Assembly: GCA_022264855.1 (NCBI GenBank) | Contig: JABYQU010000001.1 | Coordinates: 2,046,001-2,110,000, forward strand | Direction of reading: 5' to 3' | Source: Lenzites betulinus | Taxonomy: Eukaryota; Basidiomycota; Agaricomycetes; Polyporales; Polyporaceae | Length of the DNA: 64,000 nucleotides | In this document: positions 1 to 10,469 of the stretch, in pieces | Layout of the letters: each line of letters begins with the position of its first letter | Position numbering within the stretch: the stretch's first letter is position 1 | Position numbers and translations under genes: made by a program | The notes under the pieces: model-generated | The model's input: only the letters and a program-made list of their open reading frames with translations | Databases searched by the model: none | Told to the model about the DNA's origin: nothing

Positions 1-1676
1 CAGACTGAGTCAGTGCCGCCGCCATGGCACTGAAGTAGTGTTATCAAACTCGACGTTTGTACTCAGAGAGCGGCAAAGGCTGAAAATACAAAAAATGCCA
101 ATACGTGCCCGGGCAAGGGCCGTCCGTGGTAAGTACCTCTAGCGTCACGATTGTCTTCCGCCCCCGAACGTGAGGCTGGCTTGCGAGCCTACCTCTAGCG
201 CTCTCACCGCCGCAAGGCTCACCCCGCACTAGCTAAGTAGTGCCGGCGAGATCGGAGTTTGTACGCTTGCAATAGGACGAATATTTACTCACTCATGATC
301 ACTCACTGACTCACTCACTGACTGAGGCTATACCCGGGCACATCGTCAGCTTTGGCACAGCGGAGCAGGTTATAGCGAGCTATTTCTCGCTCTTCACTGA
401 GTGTCTGCCTATGTCGTTAGTGCCTTGCACATCACAAACGCGTCGCGTAAAACTTATACACACCTTATACACGATTTTCCGGGCCCTCCTGGCCAAAGCC
501 CATCTTGATAACACATTCAAAACGAGTTATTGACACGCCTTTTATACAAGCTGCGTCGAAAGTCCCTTTTTTACAGTACCCTACTTGGGACGAGGGAGGG
601 CGCAAAATATCATAGAGGTCTTGGAAGAATCTGTGAAATAAGCTCAGCGCACATACGGGATCCGGAAGTATTCACCGGCCATCCTCCTGTTTGATTTAAA
701 CTCCTGGAGACGTCACACTGGGTACTGGGCCTATGGCCGCCGTGAGAATACCAAGAGAACCATAAACGGTGGATTGTCAACTTGCCTCCCATCATGGGTT
801 CGTCGTGACCGAGTCGCCCGCGTGTATGTGAGGATTACGGGATGTCATTTTTCATTCGGAATTCATGCCGGTCTCGCTGGGCGAATAGCCGGACGCGCAT
901 ATGCAGTGCGCGAACATACCTGGAACATACCATTTGGTGCGAGGACGCAGATCGTCTGCGGGGGCGACTCCGGACCCGCGCCCGAGCGTTGTTTCTGGAG
1001 CGGGATGGTTGCTACAGCGGTGCACGATCTGGTCCCGTCTCGACGCGCGAGCGGAGGCCCTGCCAGTTCGGCGGGCATTCTGGCACTCCATCACGACGTT
1101 GGGATCACGGCACGAGCATCATATCGGGCGACGGGCGATTAGGCTCGAGAGTCACGCCAGTCACGCTCCGCTCGGCCGTCCCGGGTAGTCTTCGGGGAGT
1201 ACTGTGCGGGCTCGGAGAGGGGTGCGGGGGCGAGCTGGGTGTGGGCGAGCTTTATGGCCAACTTTGATGTGTGATGGGCGGAGGAGAGAGCGGTTTGTTG
1301 TGGGCGGGAGGAGGGCGTGACGGACGCGGGCCCTGGCGACGGGTGGCAGTGGCAGGGTGACGCGGTCACAGAGATATATCAAAGGCGACGGGCGGGGGGA
1401 GCGGTTGGGCCACCGCTGCGTGCTGTTTCCTCCTTCCTCCCTTCTTCCAGTCTCTTTCTCCTTGGTCGAGCTGCGCTCGCTGGACCACCGGCTTCTTACC
1501 TCTCAACGCCTCCTTAGTCCTCGCGTCTCGTTCTCCGCTTTCCTTCAGAACAGAGCAGCGCTCCTCCTCCCCGTTCACTCTTCCCTTCCCTGACTGGTCT
1601 TGGTCCGCCTCGCAGCAACTCTTCTTCACCGACTCTTACACGCGCACGCACCACCACCCGCACACGCTTAGTCGAA
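1..1676. other. intergenic, no gene recognised
   Basis: No reading frame here looks like a conserved protein and none can be joined into a convincing spliced model. A short ACTCAC-type tandem repeat lies at about 288-326. The last 250 bases (about 1420-1660) are strongly pyrimidine-rich, as is common in the 5' leader of highly expressed basidiomycete genes, and they lead straight into the start codon at 1677. Confidence 0.6.
288..326. repeat. short ACTCACTG/ACTCACTC tandem repeat
   Basis: Five or so imperfect copies of an 8-base unit (ACTCACTC or ACTCACTG) are strung together, interrupted once by ATGATC. It is a simple microsatellite-like tract with no visible coding or structural role. Confidence 0.7.
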
Positions 1677-2357
1677 ATGGGCAACCTCATCTGGCACGAA
1701 TACGGTCGCTACGTCGCCCTCTCCGCCACCGCATGTAAGTGTCCGCATCCAACTCGAACAATGGCGTAGGGGGACGTTGCCTCGGTGCTCACCCTCCCAC
1801 GAAAGACACCATTTGGGCCGCCTTCTGGGGAATCTACTACCGCAAGTTCTTCTTCGACTTTGTCAACGGCATCCTCCGCGCGCCCGGCGGTCTCCAGTGA
1901 GTGCACCCTCCCACGCGCCAGGGATAGCACAATAGCCGTCCCCTTGTACTCATCGTTGTTGCCCCGTTCAGACCCGCCGCGAGCGACTCCATCTTTGTCA
2001 CTCTCATCGTCAAAGCGCCCGTCGTCCAGGTGCTCAGCCTCGTCGTCGGGTTCATCTACCTCGCGCTGGACATGCCCGCGCCGTTCGTGAAGAACACCGC
2101 GATACACCGGAGTTTCCCGCTCCGGATCGTGCTATTGTTGCTGCAAACGTTCCTCGCGATCTTGTACTATCAGGTGCGTTGCCGTCTTGCCCATGCCGCC
2201 CGCTCCGCTGCGCACGTCCTGACCCTGTTTGACCCGCCAGGGAACGAACGGGGCGCTATACTCCTTCATTGGCGCGTGCTGCTACATACGCGCACAGCTA
2301 GTCGGGGAGATCATGCCGGAGGCGAAGGACCACAAGGGGCGAGGCGGGAGAGCCTGA
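1677..2357 (+). CDS. DUF7727 family small membrane protein
   Basis: Four exons (1677-1734, 1806-1896, 1972-2173, 2241-2357) join in frame to a 155-residue protein. It starts MGNLIWHEYGRYVALSATAY and continues with the aromatic motif TIWAAFWGIYYRKFFFDF and FVNGILRAPGGLQP, which I recognise as the DUF7727 family of fungi. Two or three hydrophobic stretches are visible (around IFVTLIVKAPVVQVLSLVVG and the RIVLLLLQTFLAILYYQ region), so it is probably an integral membrane protein; the C-terminus GEIMPEAKDHKGRGGRA is polar. All three introns are 67-75 nt with GTAAGT, GTGAGT and GTGCGT donors. The family has no established function. The pyrimidine-rich leader suggests a well-expressed gene. Confidence 0.85.
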
Positions 2358-3477
2358 GCGCGCTTGTCGCGCTCCTGGTCACGGTACGGGGAGAATCCCG
2401 CAGACTGTCGGCGGACCGGCTGGTCCGTCCCGCCGTTCCCCGGCCCCCCTCTCCCCCCCACACCCCCCTTCCTCACCCCGCACGCACTGTCCCCACCTCC
2501 ACCTCGCCCGGTTTTCACTTCCGCTTCTGCTTCTTACCGTCTTTCTTGTTGTCGTTCATTGCTTTCTGAACACGCGCACGGCGCGCCCCAGCCACCCCAC
2601 ACACCCCTTGCCCGCCTGACCGTGTCCGCGCGATTGCTGAGACCCTGCGGTTCGTATTGACTGCGCGAGGATGCTCGAATACATGCCTGCTGCATCCGGA
2701 CCTCTTTCCCCTTGTTCCGAATCTTAGTATGTTGTACTAGCAATGAGATGCGCGAGGCTTTTCTGTACTGGTGTATAGAGGGCCAGATGATATGCGGCGT
2801 CGGTGAGCGCACATGTTTCATTCCGCTTGTGTTGTGCCATTCTCCTGAGTTTGGACAGTGCGCAACGCAGGGTGCTCTCACTCTCGCAGACTTCATAAAT
2901 GTCACGTTTGCCAAGGGTCTCTTATATCTCTTTCGCCCTCGAGCTTGCGGTCGTGACACTATAGCTAGCCCGGCCGCGTAAGAAAGGCGAAACACACTGG
3001 ATCGGGCCCACCGTCTAGGAGAACACGCGTATACCTAGTCATGTATGCGGGGGCCAGCAATATTGTATATCGCTGGTTCCGAGTGCGCGGCTACATTAGG
3101 CTTGTCTCCCAGAGGTGTCTCTGGTCATAGCGATGTCAATACAGGCCTTGACGACGCCGTCAGCTGTATTGCGAGCGTTACCATTCGTTAGCTCCTCTCC
3201 CGCAGGTTCGAGACTCAGAAGGGACTCTTCAAGATCATGCAACAAGCACCCAGCGAGATATACCATCAAAGACTCTTAGTAAACCCATACACCGAGGAAA
3301 ACACCAAACACCACATAAAACTAGCCGTTCACACGAGTTACACGGTGAATGGCGATCGCGTGCCCCAGGCCATTGGACCGGTGCGAGGACTCCGCGAGCG
3401 TATTTGACGAACCTCGAGAAGACTGGTAAGTTCGCAAGGGCTCGCTACGACGTAAACGGAATTGAACGCACACACCT
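2358..3477. other. intergenic, no gene recognised
   Basis: This stretch is the 3' flank of the DUF7727 gene followed by sequence with only short shadow frames. I found no splice-consistent model, repeat or RNA gene in it. Confidence 0.5.
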
Positions 3478-3870
3478 TCAAACACCCATCTTGGCGAGCT
3501 CGCCCTTCGCCCTCTCCGTCAGGTTCTCGCGCTTGCGCGCCCTCGTTGTTGGACCGGCCGACGGTGTTGACTATTGACCTTGATCGTGCCGACCGCGCCG
3601 TTCGTGAGCTCCGTCTCTGTCGTGAGGTAGTCCTAGGCCTCGCTCATGATCTGCACCGTGCGCGCACTCCTTGCGCGCGATGTCGTACCCGCCCCACGAG
3701 CCCGCGTTCCACTCCTCGTGCCACGCGTCGAGGATGAAGCTTTGAAGAACAGCCTGGTCGTGAACGCGTACCGGCGCTGGTACAACGCCGCGATACACCG
3801 GTGAAATTCTGCGAGCGGGCGAAGCGACTTGATGCATGAACGCTGGGAGACTCAAAGATAGTGGCATTTG
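3478..3870 (-). pseudogene. decayed protein-coding remnant, unidentified
   Basis: Read on the minus strand, three or four different frames in succession give protein-like text: FILDAWHEEWNAGSWGGYDI in one frame, then DYLTTETELTNGAVGTIKV after a stop in a second, then VNTVGRSNNEGAQAR in a third, and finally LTERAKGELAKMGV followed by a stop in a fourth. Such frame switching without usable splice sites indicates a gene fragment that has accumulated indels and stops. I do not recognise the parent family. An alternative is a chance run of high-GC frames, but the composition of the segments looks like real protein. Confidence 0.4.
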
Positions 3871-4170
3871 GAACCCTTCTTACTGTCCCCGAACTCGCGT
3901 GGCGGTAGCTGTGTAGGATAGCCCGAGCACGGGCGGGCGCAGAAGCACGGGGCGCTGTTTACGAGGCTACCATATTGGCACACATAGTACTAGGGAATGC
4001 CTCTCTGCAAACGTTCATCCATTTTAGAAAGCGAATCACCAGCACGTAGGAAGAGGACTGACAAGGGTAGACTCGCTCTGGCCTTCTTGAGTAAAAAGAG
4101 GTGGACGGGGCGCCGATGCACGTCGGCGAGCACTACAGGCGCACCCCGTACTTGCGTTCAGTCCATCCTT

Positions 4171-6367
4171 TCACCAGTACCCGCTATCCTCACGCGCCTG
4201 CCCATACGCAGGCAGCACAGTCGGGTCCGCATCCTCCTTGAACTTGTAGCGCACTGTGGGCATCGTCCGCCGTATCAGCGTCCGTCGCAAGTTTATCAGG
4301 GAAGGACACACAAGACTCACGAAACACATGCTCGCCCGCGTCGTACGCGTACCCGAACGTCTTCTCGTCATGCGCCACGCGCTTCGGCCAGTAGTGCTCG
4401 TCATCCGACTCGTCCGCACTGTCGTACTCCTCGTCGTCCTCATCCATTTCATCGGCCTCATCACCTGCGTAGGCCGCGTCCTCCGCCATGCGGTCCTCCG
4501 GGCACTGCTCCGCCCACCGCGGAATGCGCGCTGAGCGGTAGTCGTAGTTGCTCCCGTTCCTGTCCATGTAGTCGCACTCCGTGCCCGCATACAGCGTCGC
4601 GCGGCGGTCGTCCCACGTGAGCGTGTGCACTGCGGTGTTCCCCGTTGAGAGCTCGTATACGAGTGCGCGGGCGCGGATATCCCACGTCATGATGCTCTGG
4701 GAGCTGCTGCCCCCGGTGAAAATGACTGCAGGGGATTCGTGTGTTAGCGGAAGTATCTGCAGACAGTGTGGTCGCAGGAGCACGTACTGGGAATGCCGTC
4801 CGGATGGACGAGCGTCGCGGCGTCGCAGAACTCGCCGGACTTGCCCGCGTCGATCGTCATGACCGGAAGCGGTTCCCGCACGTCATAAAGTCGCGCATAC
4901 CCGTCCGCACACGCAGTCAAGAACACATTCGCGTCCCCAGCGCTCGTCGAGAACGCGGCCACGTTCCCGCCGTGCCCCAAGAAACGCGACACGATCTTCC
5001 CAGCGCCCGCCTCGAGGTCGAGCGTGTAGCACGCGTACTTCTCCGACTTGCGTGAGTTCTCCGCGCAGAGCATATGTCCAGATGGCGCGTGCAGGTGCCA
5101 TACTGCAGGAGTGAGGCCCGCCTGTGCGAACTTGATGGTCGTGCTGGGGGCATTGCCCGTCGAACGCTCGATCTCCCCGTCGTCGTTGTCGCGCACTGCG
5201 TCCTCGACGTTGAATTTGCCACGGCCGACACGTTTCCCGCCCCGGTGCGTTTGTAGAGCGTCAAGGTTCCAAACCGCCGCCCCGCCTTTACCGGCGCGCA
5301 CGACGCGGCCGCCGGGAAGCACGGCGATGGGCCCGTTGTATCGGCGGCTGTCCATGGTATGCACGTTCTCGCCGCGGGGAGGCGTCCAGCCGCCAAACGC
5401 GACGTCGCCGCCCCACGAGAATGATTTGATGCGGCTTGTGTCGGCGACCAGCACGAGCTTGTTCGTGGTGTCCATCGCTACTTGGTGCGCGACTTGGTGC
5501 AGACCGGGCTCGAGCGCCATGTAGCGGAACCCGGCTGAGGTGCATATCCTGACCCCGCCATCGCCCTTAGCGGTCCTCGGTGCTTCCTCGTCTAGCAGGT
5601 ATATGGTCAATATGGGATCGCGGTTCTTCCACCCCCCTGCGCCCAGGAGCGCGAGCGCGGAGGCGTCGGCAGCGATTGCCGCGGAGACAGGGCACGCAAT
5701 CGTATCCGCTGCGACCTCGCAGCGCGCCTCGTATATTGTGCGAGCGAGGGGCGCGGCATCCGTAATGGACGTCGTGATGCCCTCGCGAAAACGTGAGAGA
5801 CGGCTGCTTTTGGAATGAGGATGAGGGGTATCCGGCCACGGCTGCGGCCGCTGGGCGTCGATTGCCTGCACGACCGTATCTGGGAGGGTTGAGGTTGTGA
5901 TGCGGCACATTGAACTCGGGATGCTCACCGACGGCACCGGCAGTGGAAGCGAGGAAGTGGGCGAATCTGTCGAGGGACGTTAGGTCCGGGATGGATAATT
6001 CGCCGAATCCTGTGATCATGTCGTATGCATCAAAACCCGCATATGTATGTATCGCGTAGGATCATGTCGTACCAGGTACGATGACGGCCTGGGAGTCCTT
6101 CAGTAACGGACTCTCTTCGGAGTCTGCGTAGGAAGGAAGAAAATCGAAAGCGTCTTCACGTGAATACGCCCGGTAGACAGCCTGGTCGAGGAGATCCGAG
6201 GCCTTCTCAACGACCTGCGGAAGGTGGGCTGCATTCGCGCTGCCGGCGTCGCGAACGACTGAGGTAATGTCCTTGAGTAGTTTGACAAATGTTTCGCGTT
6301 CTTCGTACGCTTCATCTCTGAGATGTATCGAAAGCCGGTCTAGGCGCTCCAAGTGGGAATACGACAT
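4171..6367 (-). CDS. WD40-repeat protein
   Basis: Five exons (6367-6073, 6009-5929, 5879-4788, 4725-4321, 4253-4171) give a 651-residue protein. The N-terminal ~125 residues (MSYSHLERLDRLSIHLRDEA onward) are helical and charged. The body shows WD40-type blades, for example FLTACADGYARLYDVREP and the segment ending MTWDIRARALVYELSTGNT. A very acidic loop rich in Asp and Glu (DEADEMDEDDEEYDSADESD) lies near the C-terminus. WD40 propellers are protein-binding scaffolds; no specific partner can be named. Introns are 49-67 nt. The alternative start at 6019 would drop the helical N-terminus. I prefer 6367 because a TATA box lies about 95 bases upstream of it and because the exon 1 donor at 6072 and the acceptor before 6009 keep the frame. 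Confidence 0.75.
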
Positions 6368-6460
6368 GGAACGGGCGCAGCACTTGAGGGTGGTTGACAG
6401 AGGAGCGTCTGGACCTGTTCTCCGCGAAAGAAAAGCTCTTGAAGAAAGAGCAGATCGCGG

Positions 6461-6470
6461 CTTTTTATAC
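6461..6470 (-). promoter_or_regulatory. TATA box of the WD40 gene
   Basis: The minus strand reads GTATAAAAAG here, about 95 bases upstream of the ATG at 6367. That spacing gives a transcription start near 6435 and a leader of about 65 bases, which fits a typical fungal gene and supports the longer N-terminus. Confidence 0.6.
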
Positions 6471-6663
6471 TCGCAAGCGGTCGCTCCGCGCGGATCCTGG
6501 AGGCGATATTGACAGGGCTGAAGCTAAAGGGTCTCGACGCGTATGAAGGGCCTCCAGATGACGCTGCACAACGTTCATCATCTAGGCTGTTGATCAATGA
6601 TTGCTTTCTCTGGAGTGATCGGCGCCTTCGCTGGATGGCTCGCCGTTCGCAAATATTCCGGCC

Positions 6664-6720
6664 TGCGGACTCATACACTAGCGCATCGGCGCGGATGTCC
6701 CAGGTTTTGACGTTGTACGG
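6664..6720 (-). pseudogene. duplicated WD40 fragment
   Basis: The minus strand encodes NVKTWDIRADALVYESAGRN, clearly related to MTWDIRARALVYELSTGNT of the WD40 gene whose promoter lies just downstream. The similarity stops after about 19 residues; the frame continues open as an Arg/Ser-rich tail to about 6340 that resembles nothing in the intact gene. It looks like the remains of a tandem partial duplication, although a diverged neighbouring WD40 gene whose other exons I cannot find is possible. Confidence 0.55.
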
Positions 6721-7470
6721 TCGGTGTCAACCGATGCATGCGGCTTAGAGAGGAGTTGAATCAGAAGGAGTTTCGTATCAGATGATAATAGCGGATACTT
6801 ACTATGACAACATAATGTATAACACTGAGAACACATACTTGGTACAACTTATAACTTTCGGGACTGCTTGGATGGTAGACGCCGGTACCTTCTGATGAAC
6901 GCGGTGCGCGCTGGTGCGCGTTGCGATACATACAGAATCGTGCGCGCTCCCCTGGTTCCACCTAGATGTGCGCATGCGCGTGGAGCCTTGAAGAAAGCGA
7001 GTGGAGGTGAGATACAAAATGCAAGCGTCGCCGCAGAGCCTGGGGACGCGCGCTTACGTTTACTGAACTTAGCTTCAAGTGCCTATATTTACTAGTAACA
7101 ATACTTACTAGTGCTAGTAGTAAGTACTAGTAGCTCAGGCTATGGAACTCGAAGTACTGCTCCGCTCCGGAGTCTCATGCTGCCCACCGCTTGTCTGTGC
7201 CATTCTTTACCGAAACGACTCCAGCCCAGTCTGCTGTGCTCACTGCGCCATTTCTCGAATTTCATTAGTGCGCATACGAGCGGAATCGCGTCCAAGTCAG
7301 CGACACGCACCCGCACCCACGCTCGCAGTCTATTCGCACCACCAGGCGCCTCGCGTCGCACAACAAGCTCTTGCTCTCCCATATCTGCGCTCGGTGCGAG
7401 CAGCTCGGCCGCAATCTCCATAAGCTCAACTTCGACGTCTTCTCATAAACCTAAAGCCGCGCGATCGACA
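6721..7470. other. intergenic upstream of Ap4A phosphorylase
   Basis: No coding model. The notable element is the TACTAGTA-rich cluster at 7088-7133. The stretch from 7140 to 7470 is the presumed 5' leader and promoter of the Ap4A phosphorylase gene. Confidence 0.5.
7088..7133. repeat. clustered TACTAGTA-type palindromes
   Basis: Within 46 bases the sequence holds TTACTAGTAA, ACTTACTAGT, CTAGTAG and GTACTAGTAG in close succession, all variants of the self-complementary core TACTAGTA or AGTACTAGTA. Similar cores occur at about 49350 and 61943. The cluster could bind a dimeric factor or form small hairpins; nothing more can be shown from sequence. Confidence 0.5.
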
Positions 7471-8866
7471 ATGTACGCGCAGGATGCGATTATCGCGAAG
7501 CTGCCGGAGGCGTTCGACAAGGCACGAGCGTCGGGGGACCTGTTATTCTTCCCGTCGACCGTGCACAAGCATTCCGAGCACGGCGTAGAGGTGCGTCCCC
7601 ATCTTGGGGCTGTCTCCGGATTATTGTAAATTCTTACCTGGCCGATTGCTCTTTACGCGCGACTGACGATCACAGTTCGAAATCCGCCTATGTCCGGCGC
7701 TGCAGGACAAACCTCCGCTGCCTACGCCTCACTTTGACGGCGACGCGCCACAGCTTGGGGACGCGCCGAAAACGGAGAAGACGAAGCCCGACCCGTTCGC
7801 GCCACCATATGTGCCGAACCTCTTCCTCGGCGAGGTGCGGGACGAGGAGGAGGGGGACGAATATGCCATCCTGGTCAGTGCTCGGTGCGGTATCACACCG
7901 CGCGACGCGGACTGACGCGCAACATCTCTCCCCCCCTCCTTGCGACTGTATCCTGCTGCCATCCTCGCGCGATCACGGCTTGTAGTTCAACAAATATTCG
8001 GTCGTGCCCCACCACATCCTGATGGTCACAAAAGGTGCGCAGCGCGCCTTAACCCCGCAAACTACCTCGCTCACCGTGTCAAACCCGCACTGCGCAGAGT
8101 TCCGGTCGCAGACGGCGCCGCTCGTCCCCCCAGACCTCGTACAGGCATACATCTTCTTGATCGCCGCGCAAAAGGCGGGGCGGAAGTTCTTCGCGTTCTA
8201 CAACTGTACGTGATCAAGCATACAGTTGCCCCACGCGTATCGTGTGTTATGTGTGCTGAACCTATGCGAACAGGCGGCGATCTCAGCGGCGCGAGCCAAC
8301 CGCACAAGCATCTGCAGCTAATCCCCATCGAGGATGACGGCCCCCCAGTCGAGAGGCTCGCGCGCCGAGCACGCGTCGAGCACGAAAGTCAGTATCTCTT
8401 CTTCCTCTCTCCGCGCGCCGTCTACTCACCCCGCCTACCACCCACAGCGCGTCCATTCACGCTCAGCTCGCTCCCTTACGCAAATCACGTCTACCGTCTC
8501 CCAAACTCGCTCCCCACCGCGTCCCCCGCCTCGCTCCACCCCGCGCTCGCACATGCCTTCCTCGCCCTCCTCGACGCGACGATCGCAGACGTCCGGCGCG
8601 CGCCCGAGTACCCCGCAGGCGCGCCGTCGTACAACGTCGTGCTCACGCTGGAGCACATGCACCTCGTGCCGCGCGTGCGCGAGACGCACACGCTCGCGGG
8701 GACGGGTGAGGCGTTGAGCGTGAACGCGTTGGGCTTCGCGGGGATGCTGTTGGTGAAGAGTGAGAGGGAGATGAACGCGGTAAAGGAGGAGGGGGTGGGC
8801 GTTGTTCTGAGGGGAGTCGCGTTGGAGCAGGAGGGCGCGCAGGAGGCGGGAGCGGGGGAGCCTTGA
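7471..8866 (+). CDS. Ap4A phosphorylase (ATP adenylyltransferase)
   Basis: Six exons (7471-7590, 7676-7873, 7986-8034, 8098-8205, 8274-8387, 8448-8866) give 335 residues, close to the usual 320-330 of the fungal APA1/APA2 family. The enzyme splits diadenosine tetraphosphate with phosphate to ADP and ATP. The diagnostic HIT-superfamily motif is SGASQPHKHLQLIP (about residues 143-156), with the catalytic His in the PHKHLQ core; upstream FNKYSVVPHHILMVTK and downstream YNVVLTLEHMHLVPR match the family's other conserved blocks. No signal peptide or membrane segment is present, so it is expected in cytosol and nucleus. The C-terminal 25 residues are Glu/Gly-rich and probably disordered. The start is the first ATG of the frame and begins MYAQDAIIAKLPEAFDKA. 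Confidence 0.9.
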
Positions 8867-9135
8867 TCATTAGTTAGACTTGGTAAGCGGTTAGAATATA
8901 GAGGGTCAGGAATGTACAATATACCACTTGCGGCATACAGTGGAGAATTCATTAGTGTCGCTACGCGTCGTGCAAGTACGTGCAGAGCTGCGCATGTCTG
9001 ACGAGCTTCGAACAAGCCAAATAGGTCCAAGGGCTCATAGAACAAAGAACATAAAGATATCGTCATTATGGGGATACTATACAGAGAGATATTCTACATT
9101 TGGGTACTCATTCTACTCCTCGCATAGCTAACGGC

Positions 9136-10469
9136 TTAGCCCGACTGGTAGATCGCGGGACCAGCAACAATATGGTCGTTCAACATCGACAGGTTGAACG
9201 GGGTGACATACGGGTTGTCATCCGTGATCATGATGAACCTGCAAAAACGGTCAGCTTCAACTCATTGAGTGTTGTTCGAGCACGTACATCGTGCCGTTGA
9301 TCAGCGAGAATGTGCCATTGCCGTATATCTCACCGCCGGGCTGAATGGTGGAGCCCGTGTTGTTACCGAGGTCGGTGAGGTCGGTGTATGTAGTGTTCAG
9401 CTGCGAGATCCACGCAACATACTGTGCGAATGTGTAAGCGCTGTAATGCCAAAACGTGTAGTAACTGGGATTACCTTGCCCGCGCCCGCGGAGGTGGACG
9501 TGTTTTACGTGCCATTCGGGCCAACCGTCTTCCCAGGGTCTTCCCAGGTCAGGTTGACGGTCATGCCAGGCGAAGACAGCGGCACTGAGCGGTTGTTCGT
9601 GATATCCGGCATGGTGTCGTTGCTGAGCGCCGTCGCGTTGGGGTTGTTCTGAGTGGAATGTGAGCGTCGATAGGATGTTCAAGGGAGCGGACATACTGTA
9701 ATGTTCAGCGCGGGGAAGTTCTGCCAGACGAGTTGCGTGTTATTCTCGGGGCACGACATGATGTACGGCGCGAGAAGCGTCCAAGCCATGCTTTGCGTGA
9801 TTGCCGGCACGAACCACATCTACGACGGGTGTGAGTGTCGGATCCCGCGCGCATTGGAGACAATACTCACAGGCATGGGGAAAAGGCCTTCAAATTGACG
9901 GAAAATCATTTGTTGGCGCGCCTCGGTGGTGATCGATTCAAGTAGAAGTGATGCTACTGGGCGAGAGTCGAGGTGCTCAAGGAAGCCATACACACCGGAT
10001 TCGCCGAAACTAGTCAACTGTAGTTGTGGTGAGTACACGTACAAATGTGGTAGCATTCTGCATTACCTTCTGGCAGAAGTCAACAAAGTCGCGAACCGTC
10101 TCGAAGGGGTACGTGTAGTTGCACTGCTTCGGTGCGGTCTCGGCTACAAAATCATTTTAAAATTAGTTCGAATGGGGCTACGGAAACAAACTCACGGCCA
10201 AGCATATTCGAGATGAGCGTGGCATGGCCAACTCTCGATGTATTCTTGATGTAATGCCAGCGCCTGTGAAGAAGATGAGTTGATAGGCTTTGAGTTGCTG
10301 TGCGCCAAAGTGAACTTATACGCACCAAAGACTGGTAGTCAAAGTCGCTCATGGGCTGGTATACCGGTGGCGTAGAGTTAGTGCCCAGACCTCCCGTGGG
10401 CGTATAGGGGGCGCCGAGCGCAAGACGAGCCACAGATGCGAGCACAAACGGCACGGTGAGGCTGAACAT
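9136..10469 (-). pseudogene. Rds1-like secreted ferritin-fold protein, probably broken
   Basis: Exons in minus order at 10469-10326, 10263-10196, 10143-10067, 10017-9871, 9819-9697, 9648-9475, 9421-9288 and 9238-9136 encode recognisable Rds1/LsdA family text. There is a signal peptide (MFSLTVPFVLASVARLALGA), then DFDYQSL, ALALHQEYIE, VGHATLISNML, CNYTYPFETVRDFVDFCQK, FGESGVYGFLEHLDSRP and VTPFNLSMLNDHIV. In exon 2, LALHQEYIE is followed almost at once by VGHATLISNML in another frame, whereas intact family members have roughly 45 residues of the ferritin-like helices between them. Reading on in the spliced frame meets a stop in exon 3. A further in-frame TAA falls in exon 6 near 9500 unless a different donor (GTAAAA) is used. 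Retaining intron 1 would keep the later frame open but not restore the missing helices. Confidence 0.7.

Noticed and set aside
3195..3215. GGTTCGAGACTC resembling a tRNA B box
   Set aside because: No complementary T stem, anticodon arm or acceptor stem can be drawn around it.
9485..9515. In-frame TAA in the Rds1-like gene as proof of pseudogenisation
   Set aside because: A GTAAAA donor at the same place with an acceptor at ATTACAG bypasses it in frame, so it is not decisive; the exon 2 deletion is the stronger evidence.
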